Notes under the pieces: generated by a model
Database searches by the model: none
What the model was told of the DNA's origin: nothing
What the model saw: the letters and a program-made list of their open reading frames with translations, nothing else
In this document: in pieces, positions 5,207-7,397 of the stretch
Numbering within the stretch: position 1 is the first letter of the stretch
Layout of the letters: each line of letters begins with the position of its first letter
Program-made: the position numbers and the translations under genes
DNA from: Akkermansiaceae bacterium
GTDB lineage: Bacteria; Verrucomicrobiota; Verrucomicrobiia; Verrucomicrobiales; Akkermansiaceae
Length of the DNA: 7,397 bases
Assembly: GCA_014379305.1 (NCBI GenBank)
Contig: JACMMB010000067.1
Span: 1 to 7,397, forward strand
Reading direction: 5' to 3'

Positions 5207-7144
5207 TTACCAATCTTTCTCCGGATTCCTGAAATCGCGCCTGCCTGGCGAGAGCGGGCCTTTTTCCAAATCGGAGTTCTCCGAAAGGATTCGACCGGCT
5301 CGCTCTTCGGGTGACTCATTCGGATTTTCGCCTTCTTCTTCAGATTTTTCCTTCGGCTTATCCTTATCTCCTTCGGCGTTGCCCTTCCCGTCCTCTTTCT
5401 CCTCGTCCCCGCCATTGCCTTCCCCTTTTTCCTTCTGGTCGCCACTCCCTTCACCTTCCTGATTTTCTCCGTCGCCATCTCCTTCCTGAGGCTGACCTTC
5501 ACCTTGGCCTGATTGCGGCTCCGGCATCGACTGTTGGGCACGGTCTTTCTCCGCTTCCAGCAGTTCCTGTAATCTCTTCAGGTATTTCATGGTCAAATCG
5601 CTGTTTCTGCCCGGCGCATCATCCTTTGGATTCGCTACCAATGCCGACCTGTAATGGCGCACGGCATCCGTCCAGTTCAGGATAATGGAATCAATCCGGA
5701 TGAACTCATTGGTTTCTCCCGATTCAGGAACCTCCGCCTCACTCATGCCTTTGAGCTGCTTGCGAACCAGCTCGTCGAATTTTGCCATGTCAGGAACATT
5801 CTCCCCTACCGGATACGCGCTCCCTGACAAGCCCGTCCAGCCAAGCTGAAATAGAGTGTTGCCAATACCCTCGTGGGCTTTCCCGACAATCCTGGGATCA
5901 TTCGACAACAAGGCCGCGCTGTAGGCCGTCCTGGCGCCCCTGAAATCCTGTGCATTATAAGATGAAAATCCCTCTCCCAAACGATATGCGGCAGCGCGAT
6001 CTCCTTCCCCCTTTGCCTCTGCGAGTGAGCGGTAAGCATCCCTGGCGTCATCGAAACGCCGATCCGAAAATGCTTGTCTCGCATCCTTCAAACTCAAAGC
6101 AATGGCATCCCCGCTGCATAACAGTAAAACCACTCCAACCGCCGTTTTCGCAATGCCGCGCCAACGCGTGCCAGCGAGAATTGAAGCCATCAAAAACAGA
6201 ATCGCCGGGAGCAAGGCCCATTGGAAAAACTCGATAACAATCTTCGTTTCGAGACCTTCCATTTCAAAGGCATCCATGCCTTGAAGTGCCGCCTTCACCA
6301 TCGCTGTGATATCCGCTCCCTGGCCCGCGATCACATATCTGCCGCCGGTTTCGGTGGCGAGTTTTCGCATCACATCGGGTTGCAAGCGACTGAGAACCTT
6401 GCTGCCATCGGGATTCACCATGAAACCTCCCGGAAAGCCTTTGAGCGGCACAAAGCCGCCGTCCATCGTTCCAACTCCGATTGCGAAAATAGTGACGCCC
6501 GCACGCGCGGCATCCGCCACAATGGTCTCCAGATCGCCCTCATGTTCCTCACCATCGCTGATCAAAATCAGGGCATTGTTTTTTTGCCCGGTCTCCTTTA
6601 AAGTCTGGGTCGCAAGCTGGATTGCCGCCGCAAGATCCGAGCCTCCCACCGGCACCCAGTCCTCGTCAATCTGCTCCACCGTTTCCTTGACCGCCTCGTG
6701 ATCAATGGTGAGAGGTGCGGTAAGAAACGGCGTCCCGGCGAATCCGATCAGACCGACCCTGTCATTCGATAAACTTTCGAGCAGCTCGTAGATCACGATT
6801 TTCGCCTGCGCCAGGCGGTCTGGATTCACATCCTGCACCCGCATGCTGCGCGAAAGATCCAATGCGATCATCACATTGCGGCCCATCGATTTTTCAGTCT
6901 TCGTCCCCGCGTCTCCCTGCGGCCTTGCTTGGGTGAAAGTCAGTATCGAGATTGCAACCAACAAAAAACCAAGCGCCAGCCAGCGCGGCAAAGGATGATC
7001 CTTCCGGATCAATTTCCCGCGCAAGCGCTCGGCGGCGAAACTCTCCCAAGGTCGTTTTGAAAATCGTCCGATCAGCACGGCGGTAATCGCGATGCCCGGC
7101 ACCGCGATCCAAAACAACAACCATGATGGATATTCGAGACTCAT
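5207..7144 (-). CDS. BatB-BatC-like fusion protein (VWA domain, TPR, acidic tail)
   Basis: Predicted inner-membrane protein of 645 residues. Two N-terminal membrane helices (about 8-27 and 53-72) flank a basic, probably cytoplasmic loop. A periplasmic von Willebrand factor A domain follows (about 90-290) with a MIDAS metal site: Asp96-x-Ser98-x-Ser100 (DLSRS), GGSDL with Ser169 where Thr is usual, and Asp197 in ISDGEEHEG. A third membrane helix (about 305-325), a short basic turn (RWRGIAK) and a fourth hydrophobic stretch ending GDAIA (about 334-349) lead to a TPR region (about 352-535). The tail (about 541-616) is low-complexity, rich in Gly, Glu, Asp and Lys, and the protein ends in RDFRNPEKDW. 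A BatB VWA protein and a BatC TPR protein thus appear joined. VWA domains of this kind are thought to bind protein partners through the metal and to work with MoxR ATPases. The ATG is one base after the upstream stop and has GGTGA 9 bases before it. Confidence 0.92.
   Translation of the reverse strand: MSLEYPSWLLFWIAVPGIAITAVLIGRFSKRPWESFAAERLRGKLIRKDHPLPRWLALGFLLVAISILTFTQARPQGDAGTKTEKSMGRNVMIALDLSRSMRVQDVNPDRLAQAKIVIYELLESLSNDRVGLIGFAGTPFLTAPLTIDHEAVKETVEQIDEDWVPVGGSDLAAAIQLATQTLKETGQKNNALILISDGEEHEGDLETIVADAARAGVTIFAIGVGTMDGGFVPLKGFPGGFMVNPDGSKVLSRLQPDVMRKLATETGGRYVIAGQGADITAMVKAALQGMDAFEMEGLETKIVIEFFQWALLPAILFLMASILAGTRWRGIAKTAVGVVLLLCSGDAIALSLKDARQAFSDRRFDDARDAYRSLAEAKGEGDRAAAYRLGEGFSSYNAQDFRGARTAYSAALLSNDPRIVGKAHEGIGNTLFQLGWTGLSGSAYPVGENVPDMAKFDELVRKQLKGMSEAEVPESGETNEFIRIDSIILNWTDAVRHYRSALVANPKDDAPGRNSDLTMKYLKRLQELLEAEKDRAQQSMPEPQSGQGEGQPQEGDGDGENQEGEGSGDQKEKGEGNGGDEEKEDGKGNAEGDKDKPKEKSEEEGENPNESPEERAGRILSENSDLEKGPLSPGRRDFRNPEKDW
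5297..5524 (-). repeat. Low-complexity acidic Gly/Glu/Lys tract within the BatB-BatC-like gene
   Basis: This stretch encodes residues about 541-616, almost entirely Gly, Glu, Asp, Lys, Gln, Pro, Ser and Asn (for example GDGDGENQEGEGSGD). The coding strand is strongly purine-rich, so the + strand reads as a long C/T-rich run. Such acidic, probably disordered tails are common at the end of BatC-type TPR proteins. No exact repeat unit stands out; it is compositional and not a strict tandem repeat. Confidence 0.75.
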
Positions 7145-7145
7145 C

Positions 7146-7397
7146 TTAAACGCTCACCCTGCTCACAGACATATAGACCGCAACACCCGAAGCCGCCAGC
7201 AAGGAAAAGCCGACAAACCACGGAAAAAGCTCTTTATCGTCAATCACCGTCAGGCTGCGGGACTCGGTTTTCTCCAATCGGTCAATCGTCTGGAAGTTGT
7301 TTTCCAGATCGGTCAGACTCTGCGCCCAGAAATGCTCGCCACGCGTTTCAGAGGCGATTTTTTGCAGTGTCGGCAGGTCGAATTCCTGGCGCGGAAA
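7146..7397 (-). CDS. BatA-like VWA protein, C-terminal end (partial)
   Basis: Only the last 83 residues are in the window; the gene starts beyond the right edge. The visible part reads EFDLPTLQKIASETRGEHFW, then NNFQTIDRLEKTES, then ELFPWF and a final membrane helix (about visible residues 58-76) before a short tail and a TAA stop at 7146-7148. The pattern of a 'LQKIA..T.G..F' helix, an 'I..IDRLEKTE' helix and an 'ELFPWF' entry to a C-terminal membrane helix is what the end of BatA-type VWA proteins looks like. The stop is separated by one base from the start of the BatB-BatC-like gene, so the two are in one operon and probably translationally coupled. The VWA core and its metal site cannot be checked here. 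Confidence 0.85.
   Translation of the reverse strand, partial: FPRQEFDLPTLQKIASETRGEHFWAQSLTDLENNFQTIDRLEKTESRSLTVIDDKELFPWFVGFSLLAASGVAVYMSVSRVSV
7154..7160 (-). promoter_or_regulatory. Ribosome binding site of the BatB-BatC-like gene
   Basis: On the - strand AGGGTGA lies 9 bases before the ATG at 7144-7142, inside the last codons of the BatA-like gene. Its GGTGA core matches the anti-SD complement. It supports this start and coupling between the two VWA genes. Confidence 0.5.

Overview
The window looks like a piece of a Gram-negative bacterial chromosome. The best guess is a member of the Verrucomicrobiota or a related PVC lineage. That rests on the fused Bat gene layout, moderate-to-high GC content and weak Shine-Dalgarno signals. 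It is an inference, not a phylogenetic result, because no rRNA or marker gene is present.

Layout. Positions 1-340 hold no convincing gene but contain several hairpins and a perfect tandem 11-bp repeat. A complete mgtE-type magnesium channel gene follows on the + strand (341-1732). Everything after it lies on the - strand and, read in the direction of transcription (right to left), forms one compact gene cluster: the 3' end of a BatA-like von Willebrand factor A (VWA) protein gene (7146-7397, cut by the window edge); a BatB-BatC-like fusion (VWA plus TPR plus acidic tail, 5207-7144); a BatD-BatE-like fusion (BatD ectodomain plus TPR plus SH3-like domain, 2765-5203); and a short chorismate-binding enzyme resembling isochorismate synthase MenF (1733-2743). 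Gaps between these four genes are 1, 3 and 21 bases, so they are probably cotranscribed. The promoter would lie beyond the right edge.

How the genes work together. The Bat proteins form an inner-membrane system whose VWA, TPR, BatD and SH3-like domains face the periplasm. In other bacteria Bat genes usually sit beside a MoxR AAA+ ATPase and a DUF58 protein, which would lie upstream outside this window. Their biochemical role is poorly defined (aerotolerance, envelope stress or envelope-protein maturation have been suggested). Five classical Bat functions appear packed into three polypeptides. At both fusion joints a segment that looks like the old signal peptide of the second partner is kept as an internal membrane helix. 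The chorismate enzyme at the operon end could feed menaquinone or another isochorismate-derived product, but no other menaquinone gene is visible. The Bat/chorismate operon and mgtE converge with directly abutting stop codons (TGATCA), leaving no intergenic space. No mobile element, CRISPR array, tRNA or rRNA was recognised.
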